A DNA stretch of 64,000 nucleotides from Pseudonocardia humida (lineage in GTDB: Bacteria; Actinomycetota; Actinomycetes; Mycobacteriales; Pseudonocardiaceae). The position numbers and the translations under genes are program-made. Below are positions 1 to 8,283 of the stretch, piece by piece. The notes beneath the pieces are model-generated. The model was given only the letters and a program-made list of their open reading frames with translations, was not told where the DNA came from and searched no databases. The DNA is taken from assembly GCF_023898865.1 (NCBI RefSeq), contig NZ_JAGSOV010000055.1, positions 24,759-88,758 on the forward strand, in the 5' to 3' direction. How positions within the stretch are numbered: the stretch's first letter is position 1; every line of letters starts with the position of its first letter.

Positions 1-145
1 TCGAGGCGAGGGCGCCCCCGGTGTTGCTGAAGACGACGGTCCCGCCGGCTCCCGCGTCCCCGCCGACCGTGGCGAAGCACCCGGTGGCGCTGACGGAGAC
101 GGCCGCGCAGAGGGCCAGTGCGGACAGGAGCCTGCGGTTGCGCAC
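1..145 (-). CDS. ABC transporter substrate-binding lipoprotein, N-terminal part
   Basis: The first 48 codons of a gene that runs off the left edge. The start is GTG at 145-143, preceded by an AAGGTGG ribosome site. The N-terminus is a lipoprotein signal peptide: basic residues (RNRR), a hydrophobic stretch, then the lipobox SATGC with the lipidated Cys at about residue 23. The mature part begins with a VVFSNTGG-like strand, which fits the first beta strand of a polyamine/iron-type extracellular solute-binding protein. It is divergent from, and most likely the binding protein for, the Pot-type permease and ATPase genes that start at 399. Only the fold class is supported; the substrate is unknown. 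Confidence 0.75.
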   Translation of the reverse strand, partial: MRNRRLLSALALCAAVSVSATGCFATVGGDAGAGGTVVFSNTGGALAS

Positions 146-182
146 GGGGACCACCTTCGTTGACGGGGTGAGACGTCAGGCC

Positions 183-362
183 GTTTCACCATCCAGAACG
201 CACTTCGCGATGTGGTACCGGCAGGATGGCCGGGCGGTCGAGAGGCGTCAAGAGGGTGAACGGGGATTGGCTGTTCGCTCGCGTCTGGATCCCGCAACCG
301 GCGCAGCCGAGGGTTGACAACGCGGGCCGTGACCCCGACGCTCCCATTTCGGTTGGTGAAAC
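183..362. promoter_or_regulatory. inverted operator-like motif pair between divergent transporter genes
   Basis: GTTTCACCATCC at 183-194 reappears as its reverse complement GGTTGGTGAAAC at 351-362 (11 of 12 bases identical). The pair lies in the 253-bp gap between the divergent lipoprotein gene and the first permease gene. A TTGACA at 314-319 could be a -35 box for the rightward operon. The IclR regulator at 4801-5577 at the end of that operon is the natural candidate to bind here, but that is an inference. Confidence 0.4.
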
Positions 363-398
363 TCGTACCGGATTGCGTGATCGAAGTGGGGTGTGTCC

Positions 399-1298
399 AT
401 GGTGTCGGTCAGCCCGGTCGACGCGGCGCCCGCCGTGCCCGCGGCGGCGCGCCGCAGACCGCGGGGCCGTCCGCTGCTGCTGCTCGCGCTGCCCGCGGTC
501 GTCGTGCTCGCGGTCTTCTTCGTGGTGCCCGCGGCCCGGCTGGCCTGGCTCTCGGTGAGCGAGCCCGCCCTCGGGTTCGGCAACTACACCGCGATGGCCT
601 CGGACGGCGTCGTCGTCACGGTCGTGCTGCGGACGCTGGGGATGGCCGCCGTCGTCACGGTGCTGTGCGTGCTGTGCGCCTACCCCTACGCCTACCTGAT
701 GACGATGGTCGGGCCCCGGTGGCGGGCGGTGCTCACGGCGCTGGTCCTGCTGCCGTTCTGGACGTCGTTGATGGCGCGCACCTTCGCGTGGGTCGTGCTG
801 CTGCAGGACACCGGCCTGGTCAACGGGCTGCTCGCGGCGGTCGGCCTGGGGCCGACCCGGCTGCTGGGCACCACCGCCGGGGTCAGCGTCGCGATGGCGC
901 AGGTGATGCTGCCGTTCATGGTGCTGCCGGTGTACACGGCGATGCGGGGCATCGACCGGCACCTCGTCGACGCCGCGATGGGTCTCGGCGCCACCCCGCT
1001 CGCCGCCTTCCTGCGCGTCTACCTGCCGCTGTCGCTGCGCGGCGTGGCCGCCGGCGCGACGCTGGTGATGGTGCTGTCGCTCGGCTTCTACGTCACGCCG
1101 TCGCTCGTGGGCTCGCCGCAGCAGTCGATGCTCGCGCAGCTCATCTCGGTCCAGGTGAACCAGCTCGTGAACTTCGGCGCGGCCGGTGCCCTCGCCGTGA
1201 CGCTGCTGGTCGTCACGCTCGTTCTGGTGGCCGGCGTGCAGCGGCTCACCCGCACCGGCGGGGCGCCGGTCGGTCTGGTCGGAGGTGCGGGGTCGTGA
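399..1298 (+). CDS. ABC transporter permease, PotB/spermidine-type
   Basis: A 299-residue integral membrane protein of the binding-protein-dependent transport permease family. It has an N-terminal membrane segment (LLLLALPAVVVLAVFF) followed by about five more hydrophobic segments. The cytoplasmic EAA loop, which docks on the ATPase, lies near residue 190 (DAAMGLGATP...VYLPLS). ATG at 399 is chosen over an in-frame GTG at 393 because it sits about 7 bases after the purine-rich GAAGTGGGG. It is the first gene of a tight operon, and its stop overlaps the next permease start (GTGA). By family it forms one half of the channel of a polyamine-like importer; the true substrate is not visible. Confidence 0.9.
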   Translation: MVSVSPVDAAPAVPAAARRRPRGRPLLLLALPAVVVLAVFFVVPAARLAWLSVSEPALGFGNYTAMASDGVVVTVVLRTLGMAAVVTVLCVLCAYPYAYLMTMVGPRWRAVLTALVLLPFWTSLMARTFAWVVLLQDTGLVNGLLAAVGLGPTRLLGTTAGVSVAMAQVMLPFMVLPVYTAMRGIDRHLVDAAMGLGATPLAAFLRVYLPLSLRGVAAGATLVMVLSLGFYVTPSLVGSPQQSMLAQLISVQVNQLVNFGAAGALAVTLLVVTLVLVAGVQRLTRTGGAPVGLVGGAGS

Positions 1299-2083
1299 GG
1301 TCCGTGCGCCTGCGCCGGGCGCTGGTCGCGATCGGGGTCCTGATCGGTGCCTGGCTGCTCGTGCCGACCCTGATCGTCATCCCGATCAGCTTCTCCGGCG
1401 AGGACAGCTTCGCGTTCCCGCCCAGCTCGTGGAGCATGCGCCACTACGCGACGTTCTTCACCGAGCCCAGCTGGCTCAACGCGCTGCTGGTCTCGGTCCA
1501 GCTCGCCGTGATCGTCACGGTCGTCGCGACGGTGCTCGGCACGGCCGCCGCGTTCGCCCTCTCCCGCACGGCCTTCCACGGCAAGGGCGCGGTGAACGGG
1601 CTGTTCCTGGCGCCGCTCATCGTGCCCGGCATCGTCGTGGCCGTCGCCGTCTACGCGGCCTTCCTGCAGTGGGGGCTGATCGGCACCCCGACGGGCTTCG
1701 TCCTCGCGCACACGGTGCTCGCGATCCCGTTCGTCACCGTCAACGTGGGTGCGGCGCTGGGCGGGTTCGACCGCACGCTCGAACGTGCGGCGGCCGGTCT
1801 CGGCGCCTCGTCGCTGGCCACGTTCCGCAGCGTCACGCTCCCGTTGATCATGCCGGGAGTGCTGTCCGGGGCGGTGTTCGCGTTCGTCACCTCGTTCGAC
1901 GAGGTGGTGGTGTCGCTGTTCATCCAGTCGCCGCAGCTGCAGACGCTGCCGGTGCGGATGTTCACGTCCGTGACGAACGAGGTGGATCCCACGATCGCCG
2001 CCGCCTCGACGGTGGTCATCACCGTCACCACCGCCCTGCTGGCCCTGGCCACCGCTCTGAGGAGGAACCGCCGTCATGCCTGA
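1295..2083 (+). CDS. ABC transporter permease, PotC-type
   Basis: A 262-residue second permease of the same importer. It starts at GTG 1295 inside the end of the preceding gene. It shows an N-terminal membrane anchor (LVAIGVLIGAWLLVP), the periplasmic PISFS region typical of PotC/YdcV proteins, five further membrane segments and an EAA loop near residue 163 (LERAAAGLGAS...VTLPLI). The FDEVVVSLF segment near residue 198 is characteristic of the PotC group. Its end overlaps the ATPase start at 2076, so the three transporter genes are translationally coupled. Confidence 0.9.
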   Translation: MRSVRLRRALVAIGVLIGAWLLVPTLIVIPISFSGEDSFAFPPSSWSMRHYATFFTEPSWLNALLVSVQLAVIVTVVATVLGTAAAFALSRTAFHGKGAVNGLFLAPLIVPGIVVAVAVYAAFLQWGLIGTPTGFVLAHTVLAIPFVTVNVGAALGGFDRTLERAAAGLGASSLATFRSVTLPLIMPGVLSGAVFAFVTSFDEVVVSLFIQSPQLQTLPVRMFTSVTNEVDPTIAAASTVVITVTTALLALATALRRNRRHA

Positions 2084-3185
2084 CACCGCAACCGGAGCCC
2101 GGATCGAGGTCGAGGGCCTCACCAAGCTCTTCCCGGGCGCGGCCGCGCCGGCGGTCGACGGGATCGACCTGGAGATCCGGCCCGGCGAGTTCATGACCCT
2201 GCTGGGCCCCAGCGGGTCGGGCAAGACGACGACGCTGAACATGATCGCCGGGTTCGAGTCGATCAGCGCCGGCCGGATCGCGCTCGACGGCGGCGACATC
2301 GCCCAGTTGCCGGCCTACAAGCGCAACCTGGGGATGGTGTTCCAGAACTACGCCCTCTTCCCGCACATGACGGCGGCCGAGAACGTCGCGTTCCCGCTCA
2401 AGCAGCGCAAGGTGGCGAAGACCGAGATCGCGCGGCGCGTCTCGGAGGCGCTCGAGCTGGTGCACCTGGGCGGGCACGGCGAGCGCCTGCCCTCGCAGCT
2501 GTCCGGCGGGCAGCAGCAGCGCGTGGCGCTGGCCAGGGCCGTGGTCTTCGAGCCCCGTGCGTTGCTGCTCGACGAGCCGCTCGGGGCGTTGGACAAGAAG
2601 CTGCGCGAGTCGCTGCAGCTGGAGATCTCGCGGCTGCACCGCGAGCTGGGCATCACCTTCGTCTTCGTCACCCACGACCAGGACGAGGCGCTGGCCCTGT
2701 CCGACCGGATCGCGGTGTTCCGCGACGGGCGCATCGAGCAGGCGGGCACGCCCGCCGATCTGTACGAGACCCCGTCGTCCCGGTTCGTCGCGACCTTCCT
2801 CGGCGACTCCAACGTGTTCACCGGCCGGGTGCGGGACGGCCTGCTCGACACCGGCTGGTGCAGCCTGCGCGCGCCGGGTGGCCCGGAGGGTGCGGTCGCG
2901 CTGGTCGTGCGCCCCGAGCACCTGCGCCTCGCCGTGCCGGGTGGGCCGCGGGCCGAGGGCAACGTGCTGTCCGCCACCGTCACCGACGTCGTCTACCAGG
3001 GGGCGTTCCGGCGCGTGCTGGTGCGGTTCGACGGCGGCGGCAGCGGGCAGGTGCGCGAGGCCGCCGGGGTGAGCCGCTCGGTCTCCGTGGGCGAACGTGT
3101 CGAGGTGTGCTGGTCCGAGGACGCCGGTGTGCTCGTACCGGACGGCGCGGAGCCGCCGGCGAACCAGCCGGTGGGTGCCCGATGA
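2076..3185 (+). CDS. ABC transporter ATP-binding protein, PotA-type
   Basis: A 369-residue ATPase for the importer. Walker A GPSGSGKTT is near residue 44, the Q-loop is in MVFQNYALFPHM, the signature is LSGGQQQR near residue 140, Walker B is LLLDEP near residue 163 and the switch His is in VTHDQDEAL near residue 200. The C-terminal ~120 residues form the TOBE domain (VRPEHLRL, VVYQGAFRRVLV) found in the spermidine/putrescine (PotA) class. Its stop overlaps the start of the downstream aldolase gene (ATGA), tying the transporter to catabolic enzymes. Confidence 0.93.
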   Translation: MPDTATGARIEVEGLTKLFPGAAAPAVDGIDLEIRPGEFMTLLGPSGSGKTTTLNMIAGFESISAGRIALDGGDIAQLPAYKRNLGMVFQNYALFPHMTAAENVAFPLKQRKVAKTEIARRVSEALELVHLGGHGERLPSQLSGGQQQRVALARAVVFEPRALLLDEPLGALDKKLRESLQLEISRLHRELGITFVFVTHDQDEALALSDRIAVFRDGRIEQAGTPADLYETPSSRFVATFLGDSNVFTGRVRDGLLDTGWCSLRAPGGPEGAVALVVRPEHLRLAVPGGPRAEGNVLSATVTDVVYQGAFRRVLVRFDGGGSGQVREAAGVSRSVSVGERVEVCWSEDAGVLVPDGAEPPANQPVGAR

Positions 3186-3829
3186 GCGACGAGCTGGACG
3201 AGGCTCGCCGGCAGGTCGCCGAGTGCGGGCGCCGGATGGTCGCGGACGGGCTGGTGCTGGGCACGGCCGGCAACGTGAGCGTGCGGGTCGGGGAGCTGGT
3301 GGCGGTCTCGCCGTCGGGCACCCCCTACGACCGGATCGCCCCGCAGGACGTGTCGGTGGTCGACCTCTCGGGGCAGCGGGTCGACGGGCCGCACGCCCCG
3401 TCCTCGGAGACCCCGATGCACCTGGCCGTCTACGCCGCCACCGGCGCGGGCGCCGTCGTGCACCACCACGGGCTGCACAGCGCGGCCGTCTCCACCGTGC
3501 TCGACGAGCTCCCGGCACTGCACTACTACGTCCTGCAGCTGGGCGGTCCGGTGCGGGTGGCGCCCTACGCGACGTACGGCACCCCCGAGCTGGCCCGCTC
3601 GGTGCGGGCGGCCCTCGAGGGACGGACCGCGGCGCTGATGCAGAACCACGGCGCGGTCGCGCACGGCGACACGCTCGAGGTCGCCTACGACCGGGTCCGG
3701 CTGCTGGAGTGGTTGTGCGCGCTGCACGTCATGGCGACCGGGATGGGCAGCCCGCGCGTCCTGAGCGGTGAGGAGCTCACCGCGGTCGCGCGGCGGCGTG
3801 CCGGGAACGTCACGGCGGTGCGGGTGTGA
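3182..3829 (+). CDS. class II aldolase/adducin family protein
   Basis: A 215-residue protein like L-fuculose-phosphate aldolase (FucA) and L-ribulose-5-phosphate 4-epimerase (AraD). It has GTAGNVSVR near residue 25 (phosphate-binding loop), SSETPMH near 75 (catalytic Glu region), VHHHGLHS near 93 (zinc-binding His cluster) and QNHGAVA near 155 (third zinc His). Such enzymes cleave or epimerise phosphorylated sugars or sugar acids with a bound divalent metal. It is coupled by ATGA to the upstream ATPase and by GTGA to the PfkB kinase downstream, so kinase then aldolase is a plausible two-step route for the imported compound. Confidence 0.85.
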   Translation: MSDELDEARRQVAECGRRMVADGLVLGTAGNVSVRVGELVAVSPSGTPYDRIAPQDVSVVDLSGQRVDGPHAPSSETPMHLAVYAATGAGAVVHHHGLHSAAVSTVLDELPALHYYVLQLGGPVRVAPYATYGTPELARSVRAALEGRTAALMQNHGAVAHGDTLEVAYDRVRLLEWLCALHVMATGMGSPRVLSGEELTAVARRRAGNVTAVRV

Positions 3830-4767
3830 AGGTCGTCTGCCTCGGGGCGCACATCCTCGACGTGCTCGGGCGCCCGGTCCCGGACATCCCGCCCGGGCAG
3901 GGCCGCCGCGTCCTCGACGAGATCCGGATCACCGCCGCGGGCACGGCCGGCGGCACGGCGGTGGACCTCGCGAAGCTCGGCGCCGAGGTCGTGAGCATCG
4001 GCCCGGTCGGTGACGACACCACCGGCCGCCTGCTGCTCGACCTGCTCGCCGGGCACGGCGTCGACGTGCGCCACATGGCCCACCGGCCCGGGCAGGCCAC
4101 ACCCGCGACCATGCTGCCGATCCGGCCGAACGGCGAGCGTCCCGCGCTCCACGCACCCGGCGCGATGGCCACGCTGACGGCGGCCGACGTCGACCGGCAG
4201 CTCGTCGCGGAGGCCGACGTGCTGCACGTCGGCGGCCCGGACGTGCTGGGCGACTTCACCCGCGACGCCCTGCCGGACCTGCTGCGCTTCGCCGCCGCCC
4301 ACGGCACGGCCGTGAGCATGGACCTGCTCAGCGTCGGGCGACCCGAGCTCGTCGACGTGCTGGCGCCCGCATGGGAGCACACCGGCTTCCTGCTCCCCAA
4401 CGACGACCAGATCCGCGGCGTCAGCGGCCGCGACGACCTGGTGGAGGCCGCCGGGGTGGCGCGCGCGTGCGGCGTCGGCACCGTGGTCGTCACGACCGGG
4501 GCGCAGGGCTGCCTGGTCGTGACCGAGGACGGGGCCGAGCGCATCCCCGCGTTCGACGTCCCGGTGGTGGACACGACCGGCTGCGGTGACGCCTTCACCG
4601 CGGGGTTCCTCGTGGGGTTCGGGGCGGGTCGCTCGCTGCCCGACGCGGCGCGGCTGGGCACCGCCGCCGCCGCACTGGTCGCGCAGGGCCTCGGCTCCGA
4701 CGCCGGCATCGTCGACCTCCCCTCGACCCTCGCGTTCGGCGCCGAGCGCTCTCCCGGGGTCGCGTAG
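3826..4767 (+). CDS. PfkB-family carbohydrate kinase
   Basis: A 313-residue sugar or nucleoside kinase of the ribokinase/PfkB family. The N-terminal glycine motif (GTAGGTAVDLAKLGA) is near residue 40 and signature 2, DTTGCGDAFTAGF with the catalytic Asp, is near residue 248. The usual GAGD is GCGD here, a tolerated variant. A GTG start overlaps the aldolase stop. It probably phosphorylates the sugar-like substrate that the aldolase then cleaves; the substrate itself cannot be read from the sequence. Confidence 0.87.
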   Translation: MKVVCLGAHILDVLGRPVPDIPPGQGRRVLDEIRITAAGTAGGTAVDLAKLGAEVVSIGPVGDDTTGRLLLDLLAGHGVDVRHMAHRPGQATPATMLPIRPNGERPALHAPGAMATLTAADVDRQLVAEADVLHVGGPDVLGDFTRDALPDLLRFAAAHGTAVSMDLLSVGRPELVDVLAPAWEHTGFLLPNDDQIRGVSGRDDLVEAAGVARACGVGTVVVTTGAQGCLVVTEDGAERIPAFDVPVVDTTGCGDAFTAGFLVGFGAGRSLPDAARLGTAAAALVAQGLGSDAGIVDLPSTLAFGAERSPGVA

Positions 4768-4800
4768 CGTGGTCGAGCGTGGACCACAGGAGGCGCACTG

Positions 4801-5577
4801 ATGGCCGAGAAGGCCGGCGGCACGGGTGAGCCCGTCCGGGTGCTGGTGAAGGCGATGGCGGTGCTGGAGCTGCTGGCCGAGGCCCCGGACGAGCTGAGCC
4901 TGGGCGACATCGCCGCGCGCCTCGACCTGAACAAGAGCACCTGCCACCGGATCCTCACCACGCTGGCGGCCGGTGACTTCGTCGAGCGGCCCTCGCCGGG
5001 CACCTACCGGCTGGGCATCGGCGCCTTCCGGGTCGGCAGCGCGATGGCCCGCCGACTGAGCGTCCGCGAGCGGGCCCAACCGGCCATGCGCGAGCTGTAC
5101 CGCCGCTCCGGTGAGACGGTGTTCCTGCTGGTCCTGCGCGGTGACGAGGCGGTGTGCGTGGAGCGCCTCGACGGGCGCTACGCGTCCACGCACACCCTGC
5201 GCGTCGGCGGCACGCTGCCGCTGCACCTGGGCGCCGGGCCGCGGCTGCTGCTGTCCGCCCTGCCCGACGAGCAGGTGGAGGGCTACCTCGCGGGCCCCCT
5301 GCAGCGGCGGACCTCGCCGACGCAGGCCACCGCCGAGCAGCTGCGCGAGGAGATCCGGCGGATCCGCGCCGACGGGTACGCCACGAGCCGCGACGACGTC
5401 GAGCTCGGCGTCAAGGCGCTGAGCGTGCCGGTCCGGGACCACACGGGCGCCGCCGTCGCGGCGTTGAGCCTGAGCGGCCTCACCGCTCACCTGCCCGACT
5501 CCGAGCAGGAGCACCAGCTCACGCTGCTGCGCACCGCAGCGGCCGAGGCGTCGCGGGCGCTGGGGCTGCGCGTCTAG
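4801..5577 (+). CDS. IclR family transcriptional regulator
   Basis: A 258-residue regulator with an N-terminal winged helix (VLVKAMAVLELLAEA, then LSLGDIAARLDLNKSTCHRIL near residues 36-56) and a C-terminal IclR effector domain (LRVGGTLPLHLGAGPRLLLSAL, GYATSRDDVELGVKALSVPV). It follows the kinase gene by 33 bases with a GGAGG site (ACAGGAGGCGCACTG), so it is probably co-transcribed with the uptake/kinase/aldolase operon and controls it in response to the substrate or a pathway intermediate. The C-terminus is complete, although transposon debris begins directly at its stop codon. Confidence 0.9.
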   Translation: MAEKAGGTGEPVRVLVKAMAVLELLAEAPDELSLGDIAARLDLNKSTCHRILTTLAAGDFVERPSPGTYRLGIGAFRVGSAMARRLSVRERAQPAMRELYRRSGETVFLLVLRGDEAVCVERLDGRYASTHTLRVGGTLPLHLGAGPRLLLSALPDEQVEGYLAGPLQRRTSPTQATAEQLREEIRRIRADGYATSRDDVELGVKALSVPVRDHTGAAVAALSLSGLTAHLPDSEQEHQLTLLRTAAAEASRALGLRV

Positions 5578-6132
5578 TGCAGTGCCCAGCGTCTGAAGTT
5601 CGCCAGCTCATCGCAGGCGTTGGCGATGCGCTGCCGGATCGTGCTGGGCTGCGCCGATGGGTTATCCAATCGGGAGATTGCCGAGAAACTGCAGGTCAGC
5701 AGCGACATGGTGACCAAATGGCGAACCAGGTCCGTCCGCTTTCGTCCCGACGGACTGGCCGATGAGGACCGGCCCGGGCGTCCGCCCTCGATCACCGTGG
5801 GCCAGGTGGAGGAGGTGATCGTGGCGACTCCGGAGGAGATCCCGGCCAATGCCACGCACTGGTCGCGGGGCTCCATGGCGGCGCGGTCCGGGCTGAGCCA
5901 GTCCACAGCGGGCCGGATCTGGCGAGACTTCGGACTCAAGCCCCACCGAGCGGAGACGTTCAAGCTGTCCACCGACCCGTTGTTCGTGGAGAAGGTCGTC
6001 GAGGTGGTCGGGCTCTACCACAACCCGCCCGAGCGGGCGGGTCGTGCTCTGCGCCGACGAGAAGTCCGAGGTCCAGGCGCTCGACAGATCCCACCGGTGT
6101 TGCCGATGATGCCGGGCATGCCCGAGCGGCGG
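5578..6132 (+). pseudogene. IS630-family transposase fragment, truncated and frameshifted
   Basis: Reading from SAQRLKFASS at 5581 the sequence encodes the N-terminal two thirds of an IS630/Tc1-type transposase: the HTH region (RIVLGCADGLSNREIAEKL), the linker GRPPSITVGQVEEVI, ATHWSRGSMAARSG and GLYHNPPER. An extra G near 6047 shifts the frame across the first catalytic Asp motif (intact family members read VVLCADEKS). A one-base loss near 6096 restores it at PVLPMMPGMPERR. The rest of the DDE domain is missing because an IS3 remnant in the opposite orientation abuts at about 6132. The 5' end is also missing. Confidence 0.8.
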
Positions 6133-6930
6133 GACGGACCCGGGGCGGGTGGGTGGCCTGAGCGCGGCGTTCCCGGCTCTGCCCGGCGGCGCGGGCGATC
6201 CGGTACATGCTCGACTGCGAGCACCAGAACCGGCCCTCGTCCAGCTCGCGGGCCCACACCTGCGGGATCGCCAGGTCCCGGTAGGCCTCGGAGTTCAGCA
6301 CCGCCAGCACCGCGGCCCGCTGCTGGTCGGTGATCGTCGAGGGCGGCAGCTGTCGCGGCCGGCGCGGACCGTGCACCGGGCCCAGCGCCACCCCGGCCGG
6401 GTCGGCGTGGCGGTAGTGCGTGGCCCGCGACCGACCGGACTTCTTCCACGGCGCCGACAGTTCCTGGCGGTCCTTGCTGTCGTCCGCGTTCTCGGAGAGC
6501 TGTTCCGAGAGCGCGTGTGCTTTTCCCATGATGTCCAACGCGATCCGGGTCTTCAGGTCCGTTTCCAGTTTCGCGTTCCGCGCCCGGAGCCGATCCAACT
6601 CGACGGTCCCGGGCGACTTCTTCGGCCGCTTCTCCGATCGCCGCGAATCAGCGGCCGGTGACCTGGCGCTGTCCAACGCGCCGGAGTCCCGGGCGCGGTC
6701 CACTCGATCACATGCGACGAGTACAGACCTTCCCGGCGAAGGACCGCACCCTTCTCGCCGTTCGGCGCGTTCTCATACTCGGCAACGATCGCCGGCTTGT
6801 AGTCCGCGCTGAACGACCGACGCGACGGACGCGGCGACGGACCATCATCTGACCGCGGACCCGACGACGATGACGCCGTCGACCCACGACCGGTCGCCGC
6901 GTCGCGGCGCTCCTTCGACGACATCAGCAC
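6133..6930 (-). pseudogene. IS3-family OrfA plus truncated OrfB remnant
   Basis: On the minus strand, SADYKPAIVAEYENAP...SHVIEW is the helix-turn-helix of an IS3-type OrfA. A frameshift follows, then the leucine-zipper part (ELDRLRARNAKLETDLK) in another frame. This is fused to the start of OrfB (RATHYRHADPAG, ITDQQRAAVLAVLNSEAYRD, QVWARELDEG, STMYR-like SSMYRIARAAGQSRERRAQATHPPRVRP). The entire catalytic DDE integrase core of OrfB is absent, ending exactly where the IS630 fragment begins. It cannot be functional. Confidence 0.78.
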
Positions 6931-7324
6931 GAGGATCTCCGATCACGCAACGCTGAGCTCGGGTGACGACCGGGGCGGCCACGTGGCCGGGTGCGGGCGC
7001 GCCGGCAGGCCAGCAGTCTGCGGGATGCTGAAGTCGAGGGCGACGTAGATCATCAATTGCGTGACCAACCGCGTGACTACAGGTACGGCAACGAACGGAT
7101 TCCAGCGGACGCCGACGGACACGAGCGCGGTCCTGACCTGCTAGAACGTATTGATCGGTGGTCTGCCCGGATTGCTTCACACCGACGAGGTCACCGTGCT
7201 GTGGCCAGGGGGTCGGCAAAGTCCCGTGTGTGAGGATCGGGCTCGGCCGACCCCCGGCGCGGCGTTCGGCCGCCAGGCCTACAGGGCCCGGGGAGTGGCC
7301 TTCGCCGGAGGACGTCGGCTCCGG
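6931..7324. other. gap with no recognisable gene
   Basis: Between the IS3 remnant and the KH-domain gene. No open frame here has convincing codon bias or family resemblance. The base composition is more AT-rich than its surroundings (for example AGATCATCAATTGCGTGAC near 7046), as expected for decayed mobile DNA. Confidence 0.5.
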
Positions 7325-7915
7325 TCAGCCCGCGCGCTCGGACCCTTCGTTCCCGGGTCCCTCCGGCGGGCTGGGCACCTCCCAGATGCCCAGCCGCACC
7401 CGCCTGCCGGTCAGCTCCTCCAGCTCGCTGCGGAGCCTGTCGGCCTCCGCGCCGTACCGTCCGGCCAGCAGGATCGGCCGGGCGGCACGGATATCGACGC
7501 TCAGCCGATCCGCGGTCCGGCCGATCTCTACCGCAGATACCCCGACCGCCCGATCGATGCCCCGCTGCACCGCACCGTGGATCGCGGCATCCTCCGCGTC
7601 GGCACGCGGCTCCCCCGTTACGATTCTCGAGTCGGCCGCGACCCCTGCCTCCCCGGACCCGGCCCCCTCGATGTGGTCCGCCAGCAGCTGATTCGCCATC
7701 TCCCGCCGACCTGCCTCATCCGCCGCCGCGTATGCGCGGGCCGTCTCGACGGTCAGCTCCAGGTCCACATGCGAAGCCAGGTCCACCCGCAAAGTCACCG
7801 GCGGCCGGCTCGGGTCGTGCCCCGCGATGACCTCGCGGCGGGCCTGCGTGTACTTCTCGCCGGTCTCGGTCATCCGGGCCCGAACCTGCTTCTTGAACGC
7901 GCTGTCGTCAGTCAC
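7325..7915 (-). CDS. orphan protein with a ribosomal-protein-S3-like KH domain
   Basis: A 196-residue protein starting at GTG 7915. Residues 1-30 (FKKQVRARMTETGEKYTQAR) form a short basic helical segment; residues 31-108 have no recognised family. Residues ~110-180 closely follow the type II KH domain of ribosomal protein S3: VSAVEIGRTADRLSVDIRAA, then a GxxG loop (GRYG, 152-155) in GAEADRLRSELEELTG, then VRLGIWEV. In bacterial S3 the same stretch reads roughly DIxxARPGxVIGRRGAEADRxR. The protein lacks the S3 C-terminal domain and sits among transposon remnants, so it is not the housekeeping rpsC. RNA binding is inferred from the KH fold; the cellular role is unknown. Confidence 0.65.
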   Translation of the reverse strand: MTDDSAFKKQVRARMTETGEKYTQARREVIAGHDPSRPPVTLRVDLASHVDLELTVETARAYAAADEAGRREMANQLLADHIEGAGSGEAGVAADSRIVTGEPRADAEDAAIHGAVQRGIDRAVGVSAVEIGRTADRLSVDIRAARPILLAGRYGAEADRLRSELEELTGRRVRLGIWEVPSPPEGPGNEGSERAG

Positions 7916-8283
7916 GCCATGTCCCTCGCGGCGACGCTGCCCCGCGCCCTGATCGCCTGGCTGAGCAGTGACCGGTCTACCGACAGCGCGAACCAGCGGC
8001 CCTTGTCCTCACAGCCGTCACGGGCGCGGGCCGCAGCCGGCTCGGAGTGCGGCAGGCGCTCCTGCCGGGAGCCAGCCTACCCAGCGTCCCCGCCACTGCA
8101 CACCAGGACATCCCGCACCGGCCCACTCACCGCGACTTCGCCGACGCCCTGGTGCTGTGGCTGGCCGAGGTGTTGGCCGCGGGGGAGCACGACGGAGCGG
8201 AACCGGTTGGCGGCCTCGTCGATCGGCCGTGGTGGTCCGGTCAGGCCCGGTGCGCCAGCGGTGGTGCCGGCACGGACCCGTGG
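7916..8283. other. gap between KH gene and glycosyltransferase gene
   Basis: About 370 bases without a supported gene. A short rightward stretch near 8130-8230 (reading DFADALVLWLAEVLAAGEHD) has coding-like G/C third positions but no start, no family and no complete frame. It may be the tail of a lost gene. Confidence 0.35.

Noticed and set aside
314..2083. A 589-codon open frame spanning both permease genes
   Set aside because: Only the part after GTG 1295 is a real gene (PotC-type permease); the earlier part is an Arg/Ala-rich shadow of the first permease.
2025..3518. Long minus-strand open frame over the PotA-like and aldolase genes
   Set aside because: High-GC shadow with Arg/Pro/Gly-rich nonsense; the plus-strand genes have full motif sets.
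6845..7219. 124-codon minus-strand frame (MPTPWPQHGDLVGVKQ...)
   Set aside because: Weak codon bias, no family, lies in decayed transposon DNA; not called as a gene.
7325..7915. Considered as the housekeeping rpsC gene
   Set aside because: Lacks the S3 N- and C-terminal domains and the ribosomal operon context.
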